A stretch of 17,622 bases of DNA from Pseudomonadota bacterium (GTDB lineage: Bacteria; Pseudomonadota; Alphaproteobacteria; Paracaedibacterales; CAITNM01): NCBI GenBank assembly GCA_026400695.1, contig JAPLON010000071.1:1-17622 (forward strand), written 5' to 3'. This document shows positions 7,907 through 15,026 of the stretch, piece after piece (the stretch's first letter is position 1; each line of letters opens with the position of its first letter). The translations under genes and the position numbers were made by a program. Under the pieces are notes generated by a model. That model was not told the DNA's origin. It did not search any database and was given only the letters and a program-made list of their open reading frames with translations.

Positions 7907-8812
7907 CTACCCAACTAAGGCAGCGGCGAAGTCCTCTGCCTTAAATGGCCTAAGGTCATCTGCTGACTCCCCTACCCCCAAAGCAACGATTGGTATATTA
8001 AATTGTTTAGACAAAGCCACCACTACGCCGCCACGGGCAGTACCATCAAGTTTAGTAACCACCAAACCATTAATACCTATCATTTCTTGGAAAGTCTTAA
8101 CTTGTTCTACGGCATTTTGTCCGGTAGTTGCATCAAGCACCAACAGCACAGTATGCGGAGCATTAGCATCGGCCTTTTTCAACACCCTTACAATCTTTTC
8201 TAATTCTTCCATAAGGTGCTTTTTTTTTTTTTTTTGCCCTGCTGTATCAATACACAAAATATCAACTTGTTTATTTTTAGCTTGTTGATAAGCATCAAAA
8301 GCAAGGCCTGCAGCATCACCATTTGGTTTGGTTGTGCAAACATCTATATTTAAGCGCCCGCCCCAAACTTGCAATTGCTCTACCGCAGCTGAGCGAAAAG
8401 TATCGCAGGCAGCCCACAACACACTTTTGCCATCATTAACCCACTGCTGACTCATCTTTGCAATTGTAGTAGTTTTGCCTACTCCATTAACCCCAATCAT
8501 TAATACTACATGTGGCGCATGATTTAAAATGATTAGAGGCACAGCCACTGGTTCTAAAGATTTAGCAATTTCTGCTGCAAGCCATTCCTTAATTTCTTGT
8601 TCTGAAATTTCTTGGTGCATACGTTGTTTTTTAAGGGATTCACGAAACTCAGCCGCAACCTTTACCCCCATATCAGCTTGAATCAACAAATCTTCAAAAG
8701 CATCCAAAGTAGCTTCATCAAGCTTTTTATGGGTAAAAACATTAACAATGCCTTGGGTAAGGTTTTGCGATGTTTTAGAAAGACCGCTCTTTAATTTTTT
8801 CCAAAAACTCAT
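7907..8812 (-). CDS. ftsY: Signal recognition particle receptor FtsY
   Basis: SRP-receptor GTPase that docks ribosome-Ffh complexes at the inner membrane for co-translational insertion. It has 301 residues, a compact alphaproteobacterial form with only a short basic lead (MSFWKKLKSGL) before the N domain, and no long acidic A domain. The N domain is about 20-90. G domain motifs are GVNGVGKTTT (107-116), DTFRSAAVEQL (137-147), DTAGQ (189-193) and TKLDGTARGG (253-262). The G3 motif is normally DTAGR followed by L-Q-N-K; here it is Q followed by five Lys and then HLMEEL, with the spacing preserved. The five Lys are encoded in a 16-A tract. The start codon overlaps the mtaB stop (ATGA), so the two are translationally coupled. 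Confidence 0.96.
   Translation of the reverse strand: MSFWKKLKSGLSKTSQNLTQGIVNVFTHKKLDEATLDAFEDLLIQADMGVKVAAEFRESLKKQRMHQEISEQEIKEWLAAEIAKSLEPVAVPLIILNHAPHVVLMIGVNGVGKTTTIAKMSQQWVNDGKSVLWAACDTFRSAAVEQLQVWGGRLNIDVCTTKPNGDAAGLAFDAYQQAKNKQVDILCIDTAGQKKKKKHLMEELEKIVRVLKKADANAPHTVLLVLDATTGQNAVEQVKTFQEMIGINGLVVTKLDGTARGGVVVALSKQFNIPIVALGVGESADDLRPFKAEDFAAALVG
8220..8235 (-). repeat. 16-base homopolymer (A16 in the ftsY coding strand)
   Basis: Sixteen consecutive T on the plus strand, that is sixteen A in the ftsY reading frame, encode the third base pair of Gln193 through Lys198. With 16 the frame is open; 15 or 17 would truncate the protein just after the G3 motif. Tracts of this length slip during replication and transcription. 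Confidence 0.95.
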
Positions 8813-10086
8813 ACCAAGTTCCCTATCAAATATTCATCATTAGAAGCGATAACTTTAACTAAAATAATACTAGAAACATTAGCATTGCCTTGAATTTGAA
8901 TTGGCGCAAAATGATCTGTTTTACCTTTAATAAAATTATCGTTAGATTCTTCTACCAAAACATTCAAAATCTGACCTTCAAATTCTTTAAATTTGCGCAA
9001 TTGTGCTTGTTCACCGGCAATCCTTAACTGTCGAGCACGCTCTTTTATTATGTTACCTTTAACCTGAGGCATGCGAGCAGCCGGTGTTCCTGGCCTTTTC
9101 GAGTATGGAAATACATGCAAATAAGTTAAGTCGCATTCTTCAACAATTCGTAAACTATTAGCAAACATTTCATCGGTTTCAGTTGGAAAACCAGCAATCA
9201 AATCAGCCCCAAAAACCACATCAGGCCGCAAATCTTTAGCACGCTTACTGAACAAAATTGCATCTTCCCTTAAATGCCTTCGCTTCATGCGTTTTAAAAT
9301 CATGTTATCACCAGCCTGCAAACTTAAGTGCAAATGCGGCATTAACCGAGATTCATTAGCAATTAATCCCCACAAATCTTCATCAATCTCCACCGAATCG
9401 ATGGATGATAATCTTAAACGCTTAAGCTCAGGTACTAATGCCAACACTCTTCGAATCATCTGCCCCAAATTAGGCTGTCCAGGAAGATCTGCCCCATAAG
9501 CGGTAATATCGACCCCGGTAAAGACAATTTCTTGATATCCACCTTCTAATAATTTGCGAATTTGATTAACAATCTCACCAATTGCGACACTACGAGAATT
9601 ACCACGACCAAAAGGAATAGTACAAAAAGTGCAACGGTGATTGCAGCCATTTTGCACCTGAACAAAAGCACGCGCTTTACCATCGAATCCCGAAACCAAA
9701 TGTAATGCGGTCTCTTTAATTTCCATGATGTCACTAACCACAACGCGATCGCTGTCATGCAAATTCATGTAGGTACTAATCTGCGTCTTCTCTTCATTCC
9801 CAATTACTTTATGAACTTCAGGCATATCCCGGTACTGATTAGGATTAATTTGAGCGCTGCAACCAGTTACGATAATCTCAGCCTCTGGATTCTCGCGTCT
9901 AATTTTGCGAATAGTTTGGCGCGCTTGGCGCTCAGCTTCTGCTGTTACTGCACATGTATTAACAAATATCTTGTTGGTAAGCCCAGCTTGGGCAGCTAGG
10001 TCTTCAATAACTTTTGATTCATAGGTATTCAAACGACAGCCAAGAGTAATTACCTGATTCTTAATGACCGGATCTTGAAGAGACAT
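8809..10086 (-). CDS. mtaB: tRNA t6A37 methylthiotransferase MtaB
   Basis: A radical-SAM methylthiotransferase that converts t6A at position 37 of ANN-decoding tRNAs into ms2t6A. It has 425 residues, normal for the family. The N-terminal UPF0004 domain has its three cluster cysteines at C17 (LGCRLN), C45 (NTCAVT) and C76 (TGCSAQ). The radical-SAM triad is C148, C152 and C155 (NGCNHRCTFC). Then come the barrel (VFTGVDITAYG, LHLSLQAG, DLIAGFPTET) and a C-terminal TRAM-like RNA-binding region. The LGCRLN/NTCAVTAEAE form and the ILKRMKRRH segment fit MtaB better than MiaB or RimO. It is upstream of and overlaps ftsY, the common alphaproteobacterial order. No good Shine-Dalgarno precedes the ATG. 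Confidence 0.93.
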   Translation of the reverse strand: MSLQDPVIKNQVITLGCRLNTYESKVIEDLAAQAGLTNKIFVNTCAVTAEAERQARQTIRKIRRENPEAEIIVTGCSAQINPNQYRDMPEVHKVIGNEEKTQISTYMNLHDSDRVVVSDIMEIKETALHLVSGFDGKARAFVQVQNGCNHRCTFCTIPFGRGNSRSVAIGEIVNQIRKLLEGGYQEIVFTGVDITAYGADLPGQPNLGQMIRRVLALVPELKRLRLSSIDSVEIDEDLWGLIANESRLMPHLHLSLQAGDNMILKRMKRRHLREDAILFSKRAKDLRPDVVFGADLIAGFPTETDEMFANSLRIVEECDLTYLHVFPYSKRPGTPAARMPQVKGNIIKERARQLRIAGEQAQLRKFKEFEGQILNVLVEESNDNFIKGKTDHFAPIQIQGNANVSSIILVKVIASNDEYLIGNLV

Positions 10087-10150
10087 TTTTAAAATTAGTT
10101 ACCTGATGATGGGTGAGTATAACACAAATATCAAAAACAAAAATTAGCAA

Positions 10151-10780
10151 TTATATAATTTTTAACTTTTTAAGAGCAGTTTCGTTTATGCGAAATTTTT
10201 GCACTATTTTATAAACATTCAAAATGTTTTCCTGTTTAGCACCACTGCTAATGTTGTGCACTACAAGATAATCTCCTGCTTCTTTTTTTTCACTTAAAAT
10301 TCCTACATGAAGAATACCTCCTCCTAAATCCCAGATTACCAAATCTCCTGGTAAGAAATTAGGATCCTTATTCAGCATGCCAATGCGAGTGAAAAACTTG
10401 GCTAAGTTTGGAACACGGCGGTGATCAATGTTCTTATCTGGCCCTTTTAATCCCCATAATTTTGGATACATTGACCAGTTTTTTTTCATATCCTCATGAA
10501 TCAATTTTTGCAAATCCACACCTATTGAACGAAACGCCCTAACAATCACATCTGTACAAACCCCGTACTCAACAGGCACGTCGCCATTTGGGTAATCCAG
10601 ACGTTGATATGCAGGATCGTATCTTAGAGTTTTGCCAATTTGCTTTTTGGCGCCATCTAATAATTTTATACACCATGAATCAACTACAGAAATTTTGCTT
10701 TTGGTTTGATTATCACATGGTGAGATTACCGATAAATTCACAAAAGCAAAAATTAAAACATATTTAAAGCAATCAGACAT
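10151..10780 (-). CDS. Exported DUF1287-family protein (YijF-like)
   Basis: A 209-residue protein with a hydrophobic signal segment (about 5-20) that ends near Pro-Cys, not a proper lipobox. The body matches the DUF1287 family: QIGKTLRYDPAY, then GVCTDVIVRAFR with C75, then NIDHRRVPNLAKFF (the family hallmark, H120) and FLPGDLVIWDLGGGILHVGI with H158. The Cys and His lie as in NlpC/P60-like papain folds, suggesting a periplasmic hydrolase or amidase, but the family's activity is not firmly known. It follows patatin 1 by about 100 bp on the same strand and may share its transcript. Confidence 0.85.
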   Translation of the reverse strand: MSDCFKYVLIFAFVNLSVISPCDNQTKSKISVVDSWCIKLLDGAKKQIGKTLRYDPAYQRLDYPNGDVPVEYGVCTDVIVRAFRSIGVDLQKLIHEDMKKNWSMYPKLWGLKGPDKNIDHRRVPNLAKFFTRIGMLNKDPNFLPGDLVIWDLGGGILHVGILSEKKEAGDYLVVHNISSGAKQENILNVYKIVQKFRINETALKKLKII

Positions 10781-10881
10781 TTTTATTTCAAAATTTAGTT
10801 TTCAAAATGATATCACAAAACATATTAAAAACAATGTGTTTGAAATTAAGTAAGCGTTTATTCTAAACAAACCACTCAAAA

Positions 10882-11763
10882 TTAATTAAGAACTCTAGGT
10901 TTTTTACGAAACCTTTCTAAACGTTTCCAGTGCTCTGGATGATTTTTGGCATCTTGATAACCGTCGTTATATAATTTCCAATTACGTTCTTCAGACGTAT
11001 CACCATACAAAGACAAGAACCACAAGGGAGATTGAGCGCACCAAACATAACTCCACATATAAGGCGATACCTTAATCGTATTGTCATCAAAAATCGGTTG
11101 GTAATCGGTAAGGGCCCCGTCAATATATGTTTTGCCCTTAAACGTCGCAACTAAATCACCATTAACAAGAAATGGTAGGTGACCAGATGCAAACCCAGCT
11201 TCAACAAGTTCTTTAGTTGAAGAAAAATTACTAATGCGTTCGTTGATGATATGCCATGAATCTACTTTAGTTAAGGAAAAAGCTACTCTACCAGAAGCTT
11301 TTTTAAATGAATCATCCACAAGCATATGTAAACCTGCATTATGCATAGCATCAAAAATATTAAAATATACACCAGTTGGTTTTTTTCGAAGAATTTCATA
11401 AACCCTAGGCATCCATTCTTTCATTACTTTCTCAATAGGAACATCGCAAGCTAAAAAAATTGATGGCAGAACCCCCGCAGAAGCCCCAATAAACTTCACC
11501 TTGGATAGGTCATAGGTTTCTTGTAAATAGGCAGCCACCCCGAACTCGTAAAAATAATAAAAAGCTGCACTTGAAAAACTAATAGATTCTTCAAAGTAAG
11601 GTGTGGAATTATCCTCACCCATAACACTAATTAATTTTTTATAATCGTAAGGTTCAGCATATAATTTTTCTATGGTGTAATAAACAATACTAGGGAAAAA
11701 TAGAATTAGGAGAAAAATTAGAATTACACGTTTTTTAAAAATTTTATATATATGCCAATACAT
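10882..11763 (-). CDS. Patatin-like (ATGL/PNPLA-type) lipase 1, membrane anchored
   Basis: A predicted Ser-Asp lipid acyl hydrolase of 293 residues. After a basic start, KKRVILIFLLILFFPSIVYY (11-29) is a membrane anchor or uncleaved signal. The patatin core begins at ESISFSSAAFYYFYEFGVAA. The nucleophile elbow is GASAG at 93-97 with catalytic Ser95, and the catalytic Asp215 is in YIDGALTDYQP. The stretch ASGRVAFSLT, FSSTKELVEA, ASGHLPFL, KTYIDGALTDYQP, DNTIKVSPY follows the order and wording I recall for animal ATGL (SGR-ISLT, FNSKDELIQA, CSGFIPVY, RYVDGGISDNLP, NTITVSPF). The C-terminal LYNDGYQDAKNHPEHW likewise echoes the ATGL 'GYRDGL' segment. The oxyanion loop is SSAAF, not glycine-rich. 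Paralogue of patatins 2 and 3, and closest to 3. Confidence 0.85.
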   Translation of the reverse strand: MYWHIYKIFKKRVILIFLLILFFPSIVYYTIEKLYAEPYDYKKLISVMGEDNSTPYFEESISFSSAAFYYFYEFGVAAYLQETYDLSKVKFIGASAGVLPSIFLACDVPIEKVMKEWMPRVYEILRKKPTGVYFNIFDAMHNAGLHMLVDDSFKKASGRVAFSLTKVDSWHIINERISNFSSTKELVEAGFASGHLPFLVNGDLVATFKGKTYIDGALTDYQPIFDDNTIKVSPYMWSYVWCAQSPLWFLSLYGDTSEERNWKLYNDGYQDAKNHPEHWKRLERFRKKPRVLN

Positions 11764-11837
11764 ACCTAAGTCACAAAAATCACGATATAACTAAATATAA
11801 ATATAAAAGATTTAATATATATTTAAAATTGCAAGCA

Positions 11838-11867
11838 AAACCCAGGAATTTATGCTTTCCTGGGTTT
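11838..11867 (-). terminator. Probable intrinsic terminator of patatin 2
   Basis: An 11-bp perfect stem, AAACCCAGGAA (11838-11848) with TTCCTGGGTTT (11857-11867) and an 8-base loop, lies 17 bp past the patatin 2 stop. On the minus strand the stem ends in four T, then TGCTTGC and a further T-rich stretch, so the U-tract is imperfect. It separates patatin 2 from patatin 1. Confidence 0.65.
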
Positions 11868-11883
11868 GCAGCGATTGGGGTAA

Positions 11884-12909
11884 TTAATTGATCGTTCTTA
11901 AAGGCGCCCAAATACCACCATCTGTTTTTGCATCTTCGCTTTTTGCAAAAGTATAGCCATCCATATATATACCCCTATTGCGCTCCATATCAGAATTGCC
12001 ATACAAAGATAACCACGATAAAGCTGTACTTCCCCAAATTGTTCCCATGTAGGGCCATACTCTAATGGTCTCATTATTAAAGACTGGTTGGTTATCGGTA
12101 ATCCCACCGTCAACGTACTTTTGTCCATAAACTGTTGCATAAGCATTTCCATCAACTAAAAATGGCAAATGACCAGAGGCCAAAGCATAATCTATTAAAT
12201 CATTTTTTAAGGCATATTGATTAATGCGCTCATTTTTGGGCCACCATGAAGTAATGTTAGTTAACGAAAAAGTTGCTCTATCGGTAGCCATTGTTGCAGA
12301 ATTAGCTGGTAATAATGGAGGCTGGGCTGTGGTGTTTGTGTCACGCAGAGCGTCAAAGATATGACCATAAACCCCCGTTATGCTTTGTGTAATAAGTGGA
12401 TTTCTATAAACTTTATCTAGCCAGCCAGTACCGCTAAAAGTAAACTTACCACTTGTTAATGTAGGCTTGTAAACATCGCTGTTATCAACAGTAATCCCCA
12501 TTACATCTCTTGCAATCTTTACATCACAAGCTAAAAGGCTTGATACCATGGCACCTGCTGAAGCACCTAAAAAACATACACTTGGTAATTTTGCACTATA
12601 TTTTTCTTGTAAGTATGCAGCTACACCAAAATGCCAAGGATAGCGAAATGCTGCACCTGAAAAGCTGATTGAGTGAGTATACGCTGCACTAGGTATTCTA
12701 TTATATTCAACTTCACTAGACTGAAATACGCGAGTCCTTACTGTTTGCTTTGAACTCTGCTGCGCAACTCCCAATAGATTATCTGTCAATAAATCAATAT
12801 CTTCTGTGGAAATGGGTTTATCTGATGCAAAAGCACCAGTACTTACAAACCCCAAACTTAAAATTATAGAGATATTTTTACTTAAATTATTACATGATCT
12901 TAAATACAT
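11884..12909 (-). CDS. Patatin-like (ATGL/PNPLA-type) lipase 2, secreted
   Basis: A 341-residue predicted lipase with a clear signal peptide (residues 1-28, core ISIILSLGFVSTG, cleavage at AFA-SD). GGAG six bases before ATG 12909 fixes the start. The patatin core starts at HSISFSGAAFRYPWHFGVAA; the nucleophile is Ser117 in GASAG (115-119), and the catalytic Asp267 is in YVDGGITDNQP. Unlike its paralogues it has the canonical DGG here. Between Ser and Asp it carries about 30 extra residues (roughly 140-210, including a Pro/Thr-rich stretch TTAQPPLLPA) compared with patatin 1; this is the region that shapes the lid or substrate pocket in the family. The C-terminal half again follows the animal ATGL order (ATFSLT, ASGHLPFL, ETIRVWPY, MDGYTFA). 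Substrate unknown. Confidence 0.85.
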   Translation of the reverse strand: MYLRSCNNLSKNISIILSLGFVSTGAFASDKPISTEDIDLLTDNLLGVAQQSSKQTVRTRVFQSSEVEYNRIPSAAYTHSISFSGAAFRYPWHFGVAAYLQEKYSAKLPSVCFLGASAGAMVSSLLACDVKIARDVMGITVDNSDVYKPTLTSGKFTFSGTGWLDKVYRNPLITQSITGVYGHIFDALRDTNTTAQPPLLPANSATMATDRATFSLTNITSWWPKNERINQYALKNDLIDYALASGHLPFLVDGNAYATVYGQKYVDGGITDNQPVFNNETIRVWPYMGTIWGSTALSWLSLYGNSDMERNRGIYMDGYTFAKSEDAKTDGGIWAPLRTIN

Positions 12910-12946
12910 TCAAGACTCCAAAATACATTTATATAAGTAAATATAC

Positions 12947-12952
12947 ATTATA
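12947..12952 (-). promoter_or_regulatory. Possible -10 element for patatin 2
   Basis: On the minus strand a perfect TATAAT lies 37 bases before the patatin 2 ATG. No good -35 is seen at the right spacing, and the region is extremely AT-rich (12910-13033), which makes chance matches common. Confidence 0.35.
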
Positions 12953-13090
12953 ATGTTTAATATATAATTAAAAATACCTAAATTTTTTTGCATTTTCTTT
13001 TAATTTTTTTTATAAAAAATTCAAATAACTATTGTGAAAGTTTTCAAAATTTTGTGTAATTATATATGGAATTTTACTAATGGATTATTG

Positions 13091-13519
13091 ATGAGTTACA
13101 AAACAACCTCCACTAATGAGCAGACTGATTATACTCCCCAAGCTGGTGAAGAATTCATGAGCCCTCAGCAACTTGAATATTTCAAAGCCAAGTTAATTAA
13201 TTGGCGAAATCAGATTTTACAAGACTGCTCAGAAACTATGACTGACATGTTGGACAATCGGGTAGAACCTGATTTAATAGACGCCGCATCAAAAGAAGCT
13301 GACTACAAATTAACCCTTAGGGCACGTAACAGAGAATTTAAATTATTAAAAAAAATTAACGAAGCAATTGGCCGCATTGACAATGGAACCTATGGTTACT
13401 GCGAAGAAACTGGTGAACCAATTGGCGTAAAGCGATTAGAAGCACGACCAATTGCCACCTTAAGCATCGAAGCGCAGGAACGCCACGAACGCGAAGAACG
13501 CACTCACCGAGATAATTAG
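13091..13519 (+). CDS. dksA: RNA polymerase-binding transcription factor DksA
   Basis: I start at ATG 13091 (142 residues) because this matches the usual family N-terminus; an upstream GTG at 13034 would add 19 hydrophobic residues that DksA does not have. The protein has the long coiled coil with an acidic tip motif (EPDLIDAASKEAD, the DxxDxA pattern) that enters the RNA polymerase secondary channel and, with ppGpp, reprograms rRNA and amino-acid promoters. The globular end reads NGTYGYCEETGEPIG, then RLEARPIATLSIEAQERHE. Only one of the four zinc-finger cysteines of enterobacterial DksA remains, as is common in alphaproteobacteria. There is no strong Shine-Dalgarno. A CAGGGC/GCCCTG hairpin (13536-13558) follows the gene but lacks a T-run. 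Confidence 0.92.
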   Translation: MSYKTTSTNEQTDYTPQAGEEFMSPQQLEYFKAKLINWRNQILQDCSETMTDMLDNRVEPDLIDAASKEADYKLTLRARNREFKLLKKINEAIGRIDNGTYGYCEETGEPIGVKRLEARPIATLSIEAQERHEREERTHRDN

Positions 13520-13605
13520 GAAAGCCTAGTAATTCAGGGCTAGATTGACTTGCCCTGGCAAATCTGGGATACTTACGACGTTGTTTATGGAAGAGGAGTA
13601 TTGTT

Positions 13606-14871
13606 TTGCGCAAATATGTTCACTATAAGCACCTAGTGTCAGTTCTGTCTGTTACTATGGTAGTGTTTGCATCTATAAAGGTAGTTAAGCACTATAAGAA
13701 GAGTAATCAGCAAGAAGTTGCTGCACGTAATCAACCCGAAATCAATGAACCAAATACTCCAAAAATCCAAGAAACTACATTAATACTTGCCAAAGGTAGT
13801 AATATTGAAAAGATGCTAATAGCATTTGGCGCTGAAAAGAGTATAGCCTCACAAATTGCCACCTCCCTTGAAAAACACCTACCAAATAAGAGTCTAAAAG
13901 CTGGGCAAAACTTCAATGTTAGCTATACTAAGGACGAATCTGGTCTAGAAATTAAATCATTTGCTGCCAGACCCTCTGTTGAAACAAAGTTGTTTGTCTC
14001 TAAAAATGATGGTACATACAGCTGCCAAGTTGAAAAAATTAAATTAACCCCTGCTGTCCACGTTTTTGAAGGAAATTTAAATTCAAGTTTTTATAGCAGT
14101 GCGATAAAAGCTGGTGTGCCTGTAAAGCTTGTACAAGAAGCGGTAGATGTTTTAAGTAACGTTATAAACTTTCAACATGGTATAAAAGCAGGTGCTTCCT
14201 TTAGAATTCAGTGCAACACCTTGAATGATTCAAATGGTAATGTCGTACAAATTAAACAACTTAAATACGTATCCTTAAAAACTGGTGGCGCAGATTACAA
14301 GATGTTTGCGTATGAGGAAAATGGTAAGGTACGATTTTTTGATGAAAAAGGGAGCAGTATGAACCGCTCACTTTTGCAAACCCCATTGAATGCAACAAAG
14401 CTATGTGTAACATCCGGATTTGGTATGCGCAGGCACCCAATCCAAGGCTACACCAAAATGCATAAAGGTGTTGACTTTGGAGCCCCTACAGGTACTCCCG
14501 TACTTGCCGCTGGTGATGGCAGAGTCACGCGTGCAGGTTGGTATGGAGGTTATGGTAATTGTGTGGAAATCACTCATACAAGCGGTTACAGAACTCTTTA
14601 TGGGCATTTAAGCCGCATTAATGTTAAATGTGGCACTCATGTTGGTCAGCGTCAACAAATTGGTGCAGTTGGCACAACCGGCAATTCCACCGGTCCACAC
14701 CTACACTTTGAAGTACTACTAAATGGCAGAAATATTAACCCAATGAAAGTTCAGTCTTTGCCCACCCTTAAATTAACCGGAGTATCTTTAAAAAAGTTTG
14801 AGTCAGTAAAACAGTCACTTGAAAAAGAATTTGTAGAATTTACACAAACAAAAGCTAAAGTTAGTTTGTAA
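13606..14871 (+). CDS. M23-family murein endopeptidase (MepM-like), membrane anchored
   Basis: The start is TTG 13606: GAGGAG stands seven bases before it, and no in-frame ATG exists before the membrane segment. The 421-residue protein has a single N-terminal membrane helix (about 9-25), a linker rich in Asn, Glu and Pro, then a region (about 50-230) resembling the OapA/LysM-like N-domains of MepM-type enzymes (ILAKGSNIEKMLIAFGA). The C-terminal M23 LytM domain is intact. Zinc ligands are His286 and Asp290 (HKGVD) and His367 in HLHFEV, with His365 as the catalytic partner. The flanking SGFGMRRHPI and GTTGNSTGPHLHFE motifs are canonical. It probably cleaves peptide cross-links in periplasmic peptidoglycan during growth. 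It lies 86 bp after dksA. Confidence 0.92.
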   Translation: MRKYVHYKHLVSVLSVTMVVFASIKVVKHYKKSNQQEVAARNQPEINEPNTPKIQETTLILAKGSNIEKMLIAFGAEKSIASQIATSLEKHLPNKSLKAGQNFNVSYTKDESGLEIKSFAARPSVETKLFVSKNDGTYSCQVEKIKLTPAVHVFEGNLNSSFYSSAIKAGVPVKLVQEAVDVLSNVINFQHGIKAGASFRIQCNTLNDSNGNVVQIKQLKYVSLKTGGADYKMFAYEENGKVRFFDEKGSSMNRSLLQTPLNATKLCVTSGFGMRRHPIQGYTKMHKGVDFGAPTGTPVLAAGDGRVTRAGWYGGYGNCVEITHTSGYRTLYGHLSRINVKCGTHVGQRQQIGAVGTTGNSTGPHLHFEVLLNGRNINPMKVQSLPTLKLTGVSLKKFESVKQSLEKEFVEFTQTKAKVSL

Positions 14872-14923
14872 TTTAATTAACAAGACCCTTATATATTTCA
14901 TTGCGGAATAGTCAGATTATTTC

Positions 14924-15013
14924 CCAACCAAATTTTCTCATCGGCACTCAACAATGGTGCAACATGTTCTTGAATCATTTGGTAATACTGCTGTAACCAA
15001 GCTAACTCAGCTG
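14924..15013 (-). repeat. Duplicated 3' end of the X-Pro aminopeptidase gene (copy A)
   Basis: A 90-base stretch is identical to 15983-16072 except for two adjacent bases (14947-14948, CT against TC). Read on the minus strand it encodes AELAWLQQYYQMIQEHVAPL, then continues past the repeat to a different ending (WLGNNLTIPQ). It has no start, so it is a gene fragment. It lies in direct orientation with copy B, 1059 bp away, with patatin 3 between them. Confidence 0.95.
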
Positions 15014-15026
15014 TTCTACAATAACG

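Noticed and set aside
7880..7911. GTAGGT/ACCTAC inverted repeat between the small exported gene and ftsY as a bidirectional terminator
   Set aside because: A 6-bp stem with a long loop, inside coding sequence on both sides, without T-runs.
9546..9758. Hydrophobic 70-codon minus-strand frame inside mtaB
   Set aside because: It lies wholly within the conserved radical-SAM region in another frame; the hydrophobicity comes from the codon shift.
10917..11150. Alternative minus-strand frame inside patatin 1, and a similar one in patatin 2 (11898-12155)
   Set aside because: Both are +1/+2 shadows of the same homologous segment; their parallel existence reflects paralogy of the true frames.
13034..13090. 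N-terminal extension of DksA from GTG 13034
   Set aside because: It would add a hydrophobic leader not found in DksA, which acts in the cytoplasm; ATG 13091 gives the usual length.
13536..13558. CAGGGC/GCCCTG hairpin after dksA as an intrinsic terminator
   Set aside because: The stem is only 6 bp with an 11-base loop and there is no T-run; listed only in the dksA entry.
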